Shown here: positions 1-5,713 of the stretch, piece after piece
Layout of the letters: the number at the start of each line of letters is the position of its first letter
Position numbering within the stretch: position 1 is the stretch's first letter
Source of the DNA: CAYGZL01 sp964354345
GTDB lineage: Bacteria; Chloroflexota; Anaerolineae; Anaerolineales; UBA4823
Assembly (NCBI GenBank): GCA_964354345.1
Contig: CAYGZL010000068.1
Location: 1 to 9,826, forward strand
Reading direction: 5' to 3'
Length of the DNA stretch: 9,826 nucleotides
Made by a program: the position numbers and the translations under genes
The notes under the pieces: generated by a model
What the model was told of the DNA's origin: nothing
Seen by the model: only the letters and a program-made list of their open reading frames with translations
Database searches by the model: none

Positions 1-129
1 TGCGCCCGGTCACGATCTTGCAGCCTGGTAGGTGACAAGACTCACGAATGAAAATGACGGGTGTCATGGGGCACCGGGTTTAGTAAATGCGACCTGTTCA
101 TTAAGAATCCTTTACTGGTTTTATAACTG

Positions 130-173
130 AAGACTTCCGAAGTCTGCCACAATCGCCAGACTTCGGAAGTCTT
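130..173. repeat. Perfect 17-bp stem-loop downstream of the secreted-protein gene
   Basis: Arms 130-146 and 157-173 are exact reverse complements (17 bp) around a 10-nt loop. Each arm is itself a near-palindrome (AGACTTC-C-GAAGTCT). It begins 35 nt past the stop of the leftward gene, so it may help end or protect that transcript. There is no good T-run on the minus-strand side, so a classical intrinsic terminator is not certain. A dispersed palindromic repeat is the alternative. Bases 1-129 hold nothing else that I can identify. Confidence 0.55.
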
Positions 174-207
174 TGGCCTTAACTATTGAAATAGTTACCA
201 CCGTTCT

Positions 208-1524
208 TTAGGGCGCAAACAGGAAGTCCGTATTCGGGATTTGCGGCATGTTGATCGGGTCGGAGTACAGGTAAGCCCCGGTGGGATAGGAAAAGCTCCC
301 CAACCAATCTGTGCGCATGGTCGCCAGTTGGTTGCGCTGATTCGTGGTGAGTGTCTGAGCAACCTGGGCGAAGGTGGTGGCGTAGCGATACACAATGTCG
401 CCATCCAATTCGCCATAGCGATTCATCAGAACCAGAACCGCAGCTTCATCGGGCGTGCCGCCGGTCATGAACTGGCGCAGGAGCAGCGAGACATCTTCCC
501 GCTGATCCACGATTTCGTACAAGAATGGCCTCTGGTCATCCACCAGATTGTTGATCAGGGCCGCCTGATCGAGGGTAAGAACCTGCAAGAAATCCGCGCC
601 CATCTCGGCGGTGAGGGTGATGGGGATCGAGTAACCGGGGTTGCCCACGGCCAGCGCGTCCTTGAAATAGAATGAGCCAAAATAGGTGCCCTGCCGCTCC
701 GGGCAGAAGTAAACATCCGCCTCCACCGAACCCGCGTACCAGCTAAACAGATCGCCGGCGTAGGTCATAACGGCCACTTTCACATCGTGGGGCAATCCGT
801 GCAATTCCGACGGTTCGGCCACCACGGGCCAGTTTAGCATCCCCTGGCCCACCATCGCATCCAGGTAAGCGCGCTGGGTGGCGTCCAGTTCGTTGAGCAG
901 TTCGCCCATCACCTGCGCCCGTTCATAACTGATTGCGCCATCCAGGCGGTAAAGTTCTGCCGAATATGCCTTTACGGACGTTTCATCAAGGCCGGTTGCA
1001 CCGGTGGGTAAATCCCCGGTCATCAGGCGGCGGAAAGCATCCATCAGGACAAACCGATCATAAGCATATTGGTTGATATCATCCACCTGGTTCTGGGCCA
1101 GAGTGATCAGATTGACGCGCTGAGCAGGTGTGAGCACATACAGCATATTCAATGCCGCGCTGGTCAGGAAATCAGTGTTATGGCCCATTTCGGTAAGATC
1201 GTTATCTCGTAGATATTGGAAGCCCCAAAAATCGGCAACCTTACCGGGTGGGAAGAAGGAGTCGGCACCGATATTACCGGTGATGAAGGCTAGGGCATCG
1301 AAGGAGATGGTGTTACGCTGCGCCTCATCCGATAGGGTTTGTTCGATCGTGTAGGAAGATGGGCCTTTTTTGAAACCGTTCGTAATGATCGGTAAATACA
1401 CCTTACTTGTTTTTGGGATCGGGGTAGAGGCCATGGTTGGTATTGCAGTTTCCACGCAGAAGGCTGACACTGTGGCCAACAGAATAGTAGAAAAGGAAAT
1501 GAGAATCCACTGCGCTTTTTTCAT
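208..1524 (-). CDS. Secreted protein with a duplicated domain and four LTxxQ-like motifs
   Basis: Function unknown; probably exported. I start it at the ATG at 1524 (438 aa) rather than 16 codons upstream. That ATG is preceded by GGAAAGGAACC at suitable spacing and opens a normal Sec signal: KK, then a hydrophobic stretch to about residue 24. There is no proper lipobox. VYLPIITN at about residues 42-49 resembles the YLP segment that follows signal peptides in many Chloroflexota exported proteins. The mature part contains two related copies (about 79-226 and 260-405). Each has an aromatic ADxFF/ADVYF block, then LTPAQ (131) or LTLDQ (316), a conserved R-x-(L/F)-MTG, an x-LDG segment, and a second motif, LDATQ (213) or LTTNQ (392). 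LTxxQ motifs are known from Spy/CpxP-type periplasmic proteins, but the fold here is unproven. The gene ends in TAA and looks intact. Confidence 0.82.
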   Translation of the reverse strand: MKKAQWILISFSTILLATVSAFCVETAIPTMASTPIPKTSKVYLPIITNGFKKGPSSYTIEQTLSDEAQRNTISFDALAFITGNIGADSFFPPGKVADFWGFQYLRDNDLTEMGHNTDFLTSAALNMLYVLTPAQRVNLITLAQNQVDDINQYAYDRFVLMDAFRRLMTGDLPTGATGLDETSVKAYSAELYRLDGAISYERAQVMGELLNELDATQRAYLDAMVGQGMLNWPVVAEPSELHGLPHDVKVAVMTYAGDLFSWYAGSVEADVYFCPERQGTYFGSFYFKDALAVGNPGYSIPITLTAEMGADFLQVLTLDQAALINNLVDDQRPFLYEIVDQREDVSLLLRQFMTGGTPDEAAVLVLMNRYGELDGDIVYRYATTFAQVAQTLTTNQRNQLATMRTDWLGSFSYPTGAYLYSDPINMPQIPNTDFLFAP

Positions 1525-1660
1525 GGTTTTGGTTCCTTTCCAAGACACATCCTTTGCGGTTGGTTGAGCCATATCTAGTTTACGTTTTCTGCGAGAGAAG
1601 AAGGAGTGCGCGATATCATGATCTGGCCGCTGGCAGGGTGGAACGTATCACCAAGCCTCA

Positions 1661-1704
1661 TGATTGGTGTCATGCTCTTGCCAAGCAGAGCATGACACCA
1701 ATCA
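1661..1704. repeat. Perfect 18-bp stem-loop in the divergent intergenic region
   Basis: Arms 1661-1678 (TGATTGGTGTCATGCTCT) and 1687-1704 are exact reverse complements around an 8-nt loop. It lies between the leftward secreted-protein gene and the rightward fragment starting at 1741, so it is not placed as a terminator for either. A palindromic dispersed repeat or a regulator site is possible. It resembles the element at 130-173 in architecture but not in sequence. Confidence 0.55.
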
Positions 1705-1728
1705 CGGGAAACGTACATTTGAATGTGT

Positions 1729-1734
1729 TATGAT
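1729..1734 (+). promoter_or_regulatory. Possible -10 element of a leaderless transcript
   Basis: TATGAT at 1729-1734 lies 6 bases before the ATG at 1741. There is no Shine-Dalgarno sequence in front of that ATG, so transcription would begin at or next to the start codon. No good -35 box is visible. Weak call. Confidence 0.25.
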
Positions 1735-1740
1735 TTCAAC

Positions 1741-1846
1741 ATGCACAGCGATTCTTTAGAAACTGGACGAGTATTCCGCATTGCGGCCTGGATTTGGATC
1801 GGTTACCTGGCTTCCCTGATCGTGATGGATACGCTGATCTATGCCA
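1741..1846 (+). pseudogene. 5' fragment of a membrane-protein gene, cut at about 1845
   Basis: The first 35 or so codons look genuine: an acidic start (MHSDSLETG), RVFR, then one hydrophobic segment of about 20 residues (about residues 14-35) ending in IYASRP. This is what the N-terminus of a multi-pass membrane sensor or similar protein looks like. The family cannot be named from so little. The frame stays open to a TAG at 1978-1980, but from about 1846 it reads through the antisense strand of the TadC-like pseudogene, so those residues are not native. The two genes meet tail to tail at about 1843-1846. That indicates a deletion or recombination that removed the 3' ends of both. Confidence 0.5.
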
Positions 1847-2486
1847 GCCGCCCGATTTCGACTACCACCAGCAGCAACGACGATGAGATATCGCTGGCTT
1901 CAGCCTGCATCTCGTCCAATCCCTTTTTGCCACGGGATTGGATGGCATGCACCAGGCGCTCGATCCAGGGCTTCAATTAGCCCTTGGGATTGAGTGAGAG
2001 CGAAGCATCCTCCAACGCCTGGATCACGTTGGGGTTGAGCTGGATTACGCTGGACAGGTTCATCAAGAACGATGGGATTTCCTTCTCCATCGCCATGCGC
2101 ACCTTGTTCCACTTGCTGTTGACCAGACCGTTGATGCCGAAATAAGCGATGGCCGGCCCGGCCAGCCAGAACAATGGCGGCATCCCTAAAACGGCCACAA
2201 CGATAGCCAGGCCCAGGCCGAGGGCACCGATTGCCAGGTAGAGCGAGAACTGTTCCCGCCCACTGACGTCAAAGCCGTACCCGGCAAAAGCCATGCGGAT
2301 TTTGTGCTCCTGCGAGCCGACGCGGGCTTCAGCAACCGTGACGACCGCCTGCGGCGAGCCGAAATCGCGCAGTAAAGCATCTGAAGATGGCCGGCAGCCG
2401 AACAGCCAGCTCAGCAGGCCGTACACAATGACTGCCGCACATGCGGCGGCGAGAATGGGAAAGAGCGATTGAAGAGAGAAGGTCAA
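1843..2486 (-). pseudogene. TadC/TadB-like (type II secretion F domain) inner-membrane protein gene, decayed
   Basis: TadB/TadC-type proteins form the inner-membrane platform of Tad pilus and type II secretion machines. The best start is TTG at 2486, six bases after a perfect AGGAGG. It opens a hydrophobic N-terminus (SLFPILAAACAAVIVYGLL). A second membrane block follows (about residues 85-118). Then comes the F-domain-like helix pair with EIPSFLMNLSSVIQLNP and ALEDASLSL. A TAA at 1979-1977 ends the open frame at 169 codons. Translation of the same frame beyond it continues the family: LKPWIERLVHAIQSRGKKG, then a segment ending in EIGRL. So the stop is a nonsense mutation, and CAA (Gln) to TAA is the simplest origin. 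Homology ends at about 1845, against the fragment on the other strand. The second half of the F domain and the last membrane segments are missing. Confidence 0.68.
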
Positions 2487-2515
2487 GCAGCGCCTCCTGG
2501 GGCAGGAATCAAAAA

Positions 2516-2543
2516 GGCGCACCACCCAAAAGGGTGATGCGCC
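2516..2543 (-). terminator. Intrinsic terminator-like hairpin 1, just before the TadC-like gene
   Basis: On the minus strand, GGCGCATCACCC and GGGTGGTGCGCC pair along all 12 positions (one G-T wobble) around a TTTT loop. Five Ts follow at once (2515-2511). This is a textbook Rho-independent terminator shape, in the direction of the downstream gene whose AGGAGG lies at 2498-2493. Confidence 0.75.
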
Positions 2544-2558
2544 CGGTTAAACAAAAAC

Positions 2559-2580
2559 GCGCCCGCCCAAGGGGGTGCGC
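2559..2580 (-). terminator. Intrinsic terminator-like hairpin 2, upstream of hairpin 1
   Basis: On the minus strand GCGCACCCCC pairs imperfectly with GGCGGGCGC (GCGC/GCGC base plus a C/G-rich upper stem with two mismatches). It is followed by GTTTTTG. It is weaker than hairpin 1, but has the same orientation and a T-run. Confidence 0.5.
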
Positions 2581-2593
2581 AAATTCTAAAGAG

Positions 2594-2623
2594 ATTATAA
2601 TCCTGTGATGGTTAGTTGGTCAA
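2594..2623 (-). promoter_or_regulatory. Strong sigma70-type promoter reading left
   Basis: On the minus strand TTGACC (2623-2618) and TATAAT (2599-2594) are separated by 18 bases. This is the best promoter match I noticed in the window. The predicted start is near 2587, only 7 bases before hairpin 2. Confidence 0.6.
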
Positions 2624-2717
2624 GTAATTTTGGGCTCAAAATATCTGTCCCTTTTTCTCGATTTGTGCGATTTACTTATAGAGCTCAAAACCAATATACC
2701 CGGGAAAAAGGAACCTC

Positions 2718-2795
2718 ATGGTTGAAAGAACAATGTCAATAAAACAAAAACCTCAGCCGGAAGATCTGCAGGTTTCGCAGATCATTGCAGCATGT
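2718..2795 (+). pseudogene. Truncated ORF cut by the IS21-type end after codon 25
   Basis: An ATG at 2718 follows AAAAAGGAA at a good distance and opens a 35-codon frame to a TAA at 2823-2825. The first 25 codons (containing KQKPQPEDLQVSQIIAA) look like a real N-terminus. Codon 26 is the TGT at 2793 that begins the insertion-sequence end repeats, so the rest is IS sequence. The simplest reading is that the element inserted here and the remainder of the gene was lost. The family is not identifiable. Between the promoter at 2623 and this ORF I see only A+T-rich sequence. A 7-bp hairpin lies at 2763-2783. Confidence 0.42.
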
Positions 2796-2909
2796 TTTTT
2801 AACATCGAAAACGAGCCCATTTTAACTTCGAAAGTGCACCCACCTTTTGTAATTGTACCAAAAAATTAACATAGAAAATGCACCCTTTTTAACTTCGAAA
2901 ATGGGTCCA
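2793..2909. repeat. Four phased end repeats of an IS21-family element
   Basis: Four copies of a unit resembling TTTTAACTTCGAAAATGCACCC occur at about 2797-2819, 2820-2842, 2864-2885 and 2887-2909. Their AAC cores lie at 2801, 2824, 2868 and 2891, so the steps are 23, 44 and 23 bases, about two helical turns or a multiple. IS21-family ends typically carry several such repeats as transposase-binding sites. The outermost copy begins with TGTTTTTTAACATCG at 2793, which fits a terminal TG...CA element end. Confidence 0.65.
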
Positions 2910-3071
2910 CCTCCAGACATGATAAAATACCGTGGCTTGTGCGGAGGATAGGGCAACGCTGGGGAGCGACCTGAACACCGACACAAGCGTATACGGCAGG
3001 GCAGAGGAGCAGTTCTCTGCCCTTGGTTTTGTTGCCCTGCCGGAAGTCCATAAAAGCGATAAACCCTTACT

Positions 3072-3142
3072 TCACTTTTCCTGCATCCGCTGGCGGAAGC
3101 GATAAGACTCACCGGTGAGTTCAATAATATGCGCATGGTGGG
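3072..3142 (-). pseudogene. istB: istB 3' fragment (IS21-family helper ATPase)
   Basis: IstB is the AAA+ ATPase that assists the IS21 transposase IstA. Only about the last 23 codons remain: HHAHIIELTGESYRFRQR followed by a short tail and TGA at 3074-3072. The HHAHxIEhxGESYR pattern near the C-terminus is characteristic of IstB. The fragment joins the MoxR-like gene within a few bases of 3137, where CCCCACCATGCG is shared by both readings. All ATPase motifs are gone, so this is non-functional. Confidence 0.62.
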
Positions 3143-4329
3143 GCAGGCGACGATCTCGCTGGTCATCGGCGCTTCGACAATGTAGAACGGGCCTTCATAA
3201 TTAACGTCCATGCCCATCTGCCGGCAGGCCTGCCCCGATTTGGGGTTCATCAGGCCAAGCAGGATATTCAGGTGGACACGCGGGATTCTGTTGACTCGTC
3301 AAAAAACAGGAGAATCGGTTCAAGCCTGGCCTGGCGCATGGCGCGCAGCAGCGGGCCATCAATCCAGCGACGAGATCCATCTTCTTGGGGCAGGATTGCC
3401 CCGATGAAGTCCAGGTCGGTCAAGCCTTCATTGCCTTCGATGGTCACCAGGAAAGAGTCCATGTTCTGAACCACCTGGTGCAGCGCAAAGGTTTTGCCCG
3501 TTCCGGTCGGCTCCGCGAGCAAGATGTTGTCACCAGATACAAGCGCATCGGTCAGAGCCGCGGCCTGCCAGCCGATAAAACCACCGGGGATGGCAAGTTC
3601 TTCAGCGGCAGATGGGGCTACTTCTTCAGCAGCCTGCGATTCGCCGAGCAGGCTGCGCAGCGCGTCTGGATCGGTGAACGGATTCACGTTCATCGAGAAC
3701 AGTCCGGATGTATCGGGCGTGGGGGCGCTGGCGTACAAAGAGCGTACGTTGCCGATCTGCATCGCCTCCAGCCGGCTGTGAGACGAATCCGGATCAGCCG
3801 GACCATAGCGCAGCCAAAAGTACAGCTAGTCTGCGGCGCGGTAGAGCGGTTCCTTGATCTCAGCCGAGCGGCCGTACTGGCGAAAAGCTCCCAGCAGTCC
3901 CGTGTAGGCCTGCCAGAAATCCTGCGCCAGTTCCGGTTCGCCCAGCGCCTGGACGATGGCCAGCACGCCCTGGTGATAGGTGACTGCGGAACCGAAGGTT
4001 CCGACGGTTTCATCGCCGTGCGGCACGCCGCAGCGGCTGCTCGGCCAGACCAGCCAGCACTCGGCGGCGGTGTCAGGCTTTGAATGCGAGCGCACCACGG
4101 CATTGCCGTGGTTGGTTGCGCACGAGCGGCGCGCTTCAAGAACGCTGCCTTCCAGCGCACTGAGCAGCGCCCGCACCAGGATGGCAGAGACCACGCCCAT
4201 ACCGCTGGTGTTGCGCCGGGCTGTCCAGGAATGTTCTTCTGAGCCGCGCAGCGCCATTGTTGAGCAATGGACGGGCAGACGGTCATCGGTGAGCGGGGTT
4301 CGTTTGCGAAAAAGCAGTACAGTGTCCAT
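3134..4329 (-). pseudogene. MoxR/CbbQ-type AAA+ ATPase gene with N-terminal extension, multiply disrupted
   Basis: MoxR-type AAA+ ATPases usually act as chaperones that remodel partner complexes, often with von Willebrand A (VWA)-domain proteins. The ATG at 4329 has GGAGG nine bases upstream. The frame runs 167 codons (unrecognised sequence) to a TAG at 3828-3826. The same frame resumes with LYFWLRYGPADPD and flows into the ATPase without another stop, so CAG (Gln) to TAG is likely. A natural start for the ATPase could be the ATG at 3693. The P-loop reads EPTGTGKT (Glu where Gly is expected). The Walker B region is ILLFFDE. Near 3294-3296 one base is missing: the next frame gives VNRIPRVHLNILLGLMNP and then YEGPFYIVEAPMTSEIVAC, the expected continuation. 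Homology stops at about 3137 at the IS21 remnant, so the arginine-finger/lid part is lost. The gene is dead by several independent lesions. Whether the N-terminal part was a separate gene or a fused domain is open. Confidence 0.7.
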
Positions 4330-4380
4330 AGGGACTTGCCTCCAATAGTTTTAGATTGATGGTAGTGGGAGCGAAAAGAC

Positions 4381-4422
4381 TCCGGCCCTCTCGCCTGGGG
4401 GTTCCCAGGTAAGAGGGCCGGA
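4381..4422. promoter_or_regulatory. Long two-part stem-loop in the leader of the MoxR-like gene
   Basis: An 11-bp perfect outer stem (4381-4391 with 4412-4422), a 2x2 internal loop and a 6-bp inner stem (CCTGGG 4394-4399 with CCCAGG 4404-4409) close a GGTT loop. On the minus strand it is followed by GTCTTTTC, about 50 bases before the start at 4329. It could be an attenuator or leader structure for that operon. The other flank faces the divergent gene at 4513. Confidence 0.5.
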
Positions 4423-4512
4423 TGGTTGTGAAACAAAACCCTATATGTTTTCCCGCGGGTCGGGATAAAATTAAGGAAATTTGACGAGTAACATTCTGGA
4501 CTGGGAAAAACT

Positions 4513-5166
4513 ATGACTATCAGAGAACGCATCATTTCATTTCTGCAAAACCACCCTGAAGGGATTGATGATGACGAACTGGCAGAAAGGCTGAATTTAA
4601 GCGCTCGCCAGCAAGCCAATATACGTTGTAGGGAGTTGGAAAAGGATGGTTTGGTAATTCGGCGACATGTCAACGGGAAAATTCATAATTTCTGGGCAGG
4701 AAAGGTGATCTCTGCTCCATTATCTTTATCACCTGATGTACACAATATAAAAAGCAATCTCCCAAAGATAGAAAATTGGTTTTGGGAGGGGAATGTCCAG
4801 GCAAAAGTGATAGGCTTTTTAAGGATGCAAGGCTACAGTATTCGTTCAGCAGCAGATACAGCCAGTCATCAACAGGGAATAGACATTGTGGCTGAGAAAG
4901 AGGGGAAACTTTTATGGGTCTCGGTAAAAGGCTATCCACAAGGTACAGATAAAACTAATCCATCAGTACAGGCTGGGCATTGGTTTAAACAGGTGATTTT
5001 TGACATGATCGAGTATCGAGAACGGGACAAAGCTGTTGCGCTTGCGGTTGCCTTGCCGGATTTTCCTCGTTATCATTCGCTAACACAGAAAATCACTTGG
5101 TTCCAACCCGTTGCAAAGTTCTCATATTTTTGGGTAAAGGCAAATGGCAATGTGAAAGTGGAGTAG
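4513..5166 (+). CDS. Winged-helix protein with a PD-(D/E)XK nuclease-like C-terminal domain
   Basis: Unnamed family of 217 aa, apparently intact. Residues 1-62 form a winged helix-turn-helix: RERIISFLQNH, then DDELAERLNLS, a recognition helix around ARQQANIRCRELEKDG, and a wing ending NGKIHNFW. After a linker, residues 87-210 look like a PD-(D/E)XK-fold domain: WFWEGNVQAKVIGFLRMQGY (Glu92), then GIDIVAEKEGK (Asp124), then WVSVKG (Lys139), followed by HWFKQVIFDMIEYR, LALPDFPRYHSL-type and FSYFWV segments. The strand that normally carries (E/Q)xK has Ser137-Val-Lys139, so catalysis is uncertain. DNA binding by the N-terminus is likely by family. A regulatory, repair or defence role is a guess. 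The ATG at 4513 has only a weak GGGAAAA upstream. The gene is divergent from the dead MoxR-like gene and monocistronic. It ends in TAG. Confidence 0.75.
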   Translation: MTIRERIISFLQNHPEGIDDDELAERLNLSARQQANIRCRELEKDGLVIRRHVNGKIHNFWAGKVISAPLSLSPDVHNIKSNLPKIENWFWEGNVQAKVIGFLRMQGYSIRSAADTASHQQGIDIVAEKEGKLLWVSVKGYPQGTDKTNPSVQAGHWFKQVIFDMIEYRERDKAVALAVALPDFPRYHSLTQKITWFQPVAKFSYFWVKANGNVKVE

Positions 5167-5275
5167 TGCTTTACTTCTCCACCCAAGCTGCAGGTGTGGA
5201 CAACAATAGCATTGTTACCTGAACAATAAAGTCGTGGACTCCGACAATAGAGTCCTTACGAAAGATTGTCACAAA

Positions 5276-5304
5276 GATAGCTCTGGCGGGTGGCCAGGGC
5301 TATC
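5276..5304 (+). terminator. Possible terminator of the winged-helix/nuclease-like gene
   Basis: GATAGCTCTGGC (5276-5287) pairs with GCCAGGGCTATC (5293-5304) over 12 positions, including one G-T wobble, around GGGTG. It is followed by GTATTTC, a poor T-run. It lies about 110 bases after the stop at 5166. The stretch between has smaller inverted repeats, for example AACAAT/ATTGTT at 5202-5216, and no gene. Confidence 0.35.
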
Positions 5305-5334
5305 GTATTTCAGGTCACCCTAAAACAGCGACAA

Positions 5335-5690
5335 CTATCCTTGCACAGCAGCGCTCTTGCGTCTGCCGTTTCTGACCGGCAGCGCCTTGCTGCGCGCCGC
5401 CAGCCACTCGGACCTGGTGCGGGCGATAAAGGGCATCGCTTCTTCGAAGGGGTTGAGATGCGGGCTGGCCGCGGTCAGCGAGCAGTGACACAGAACACCG
5501 CTTAACGACGAAGCCGTCATATCGTTCTGAGTGGGGAAGATAGCGCTTGCCCGTTCCAGGCGGTTGTCTGACGGCTGTTTTTCAGCCGCTAAAACTGACA
5601 GGATCAGGTTGTTGTGCGAACGGCGTTGATAGTCTCTGATAAAGAACATATTCATGCGCCGTTCGCCCGAGGTCACCTTCCTCGTCGTTG
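5335..5690 (-). pseudogene. Unidentified leftward ORF fragment, 5' end lost
   Basis: The minus frame that stops at 5335 reads plausibly as protein over about 110 codons: GERRMNMFFIRDYQRRS, NLILSVLAAEKQ, then LNPFEEAMPFIARTRSEW near the end. The first in-frame ATG of this part (5655) has no Shine-Dalgarno sequence. The coding look extends upstream of it until it meets the IS91-type sequence at about 5690-5715. I therefore read it as a gene whose 5' part was replaced. I do not recognise the family, and it could still be a chance ORF. It accounts for most of the otherwise gene-free stretch between 5167 and 5700. Confidence 0.3.
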
Positions 5691-5713
5691 CACAGCGCCG
5701 ACGCCACCTCGTC

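Larger units (their letters stand above)
2511..2587 (-). ncRNA. Candidate short RNA or attenuated leader of about 77 nt
   Basis: This is inferred only from a strong promoter, two successive terminator-like hairpins and the absence of an ORF between them. The RNA would be mostly structured and end in the T-run at 2515-2511. It could be a leader that attenuates the TadC-like gene, or a stand-alone small RNA left after that gene decayed. I recognise no known RNA family. Confidence 0.3.
2793..3142 (-). mobile_element. Remnant of an IS21-family insertion sequence
   Basis: What survives is the istB-side end: the istB 3' tail, about 160 bp of non-coding subterminal sequence (2910-3071) and the multiple end repeats to 2793. 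istA, nearly all of istB and the other terminus are missing. The inner boundary at about 3134-3142 abuts the broken MoxR-like gene. With one end only, no target duplication can be read and the element cannot move by itself. Confidence 0.6.

Noticed and set aside
41..61. Small palindromic motif near the window start (ATGAC...GTCAT at about 53-66)
   Set aside because: The stem is only five base pairs with no associated gene; expected by chance.
241..675. Long plus-strand frame opposite the secreted-protein gene
   Set aside because: Antisense shadow. The minus frame has a signal peptide, a ribosome site and internal repeats.
2797..2909. CRISPR-like array from four spaced repeats
   Set aside because: The units are imperfect and nearly contiguous, without spacers of uniform unique sequence. 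They adjoin an istB tail, which fits insertion-sequence end repeats.
1977..3828. Alternative genetic code reading TAA/TAG as glutamine
   Set aside because: Intact genes in the same window end cleanly in TAA or TAG (stops at 208, 5166, 7387 and 8677). The affected genes carry other lesions (one-base deletion, truncation, P-loop change), so ordinary decay is simpler.
3385..4083. 232-codon plus-strand frame opposite the MoxR-like pseudogene
   Set aside because: The opposite strand carries recognisable ATPase motifs, so this is a GC-rich shadow frame.
3690..4673. A 327-codon minus frame ending in TGA that overlaps the ATG at 3693 (ATGA), suggestive of translational coupling
   Set aside because: Its translation is rich in Arg, Ser, Pro and Cys with no domain sense and crosses the divergent intergenic region. 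The neighbouring frame reads as protein and flows into the ATPase.
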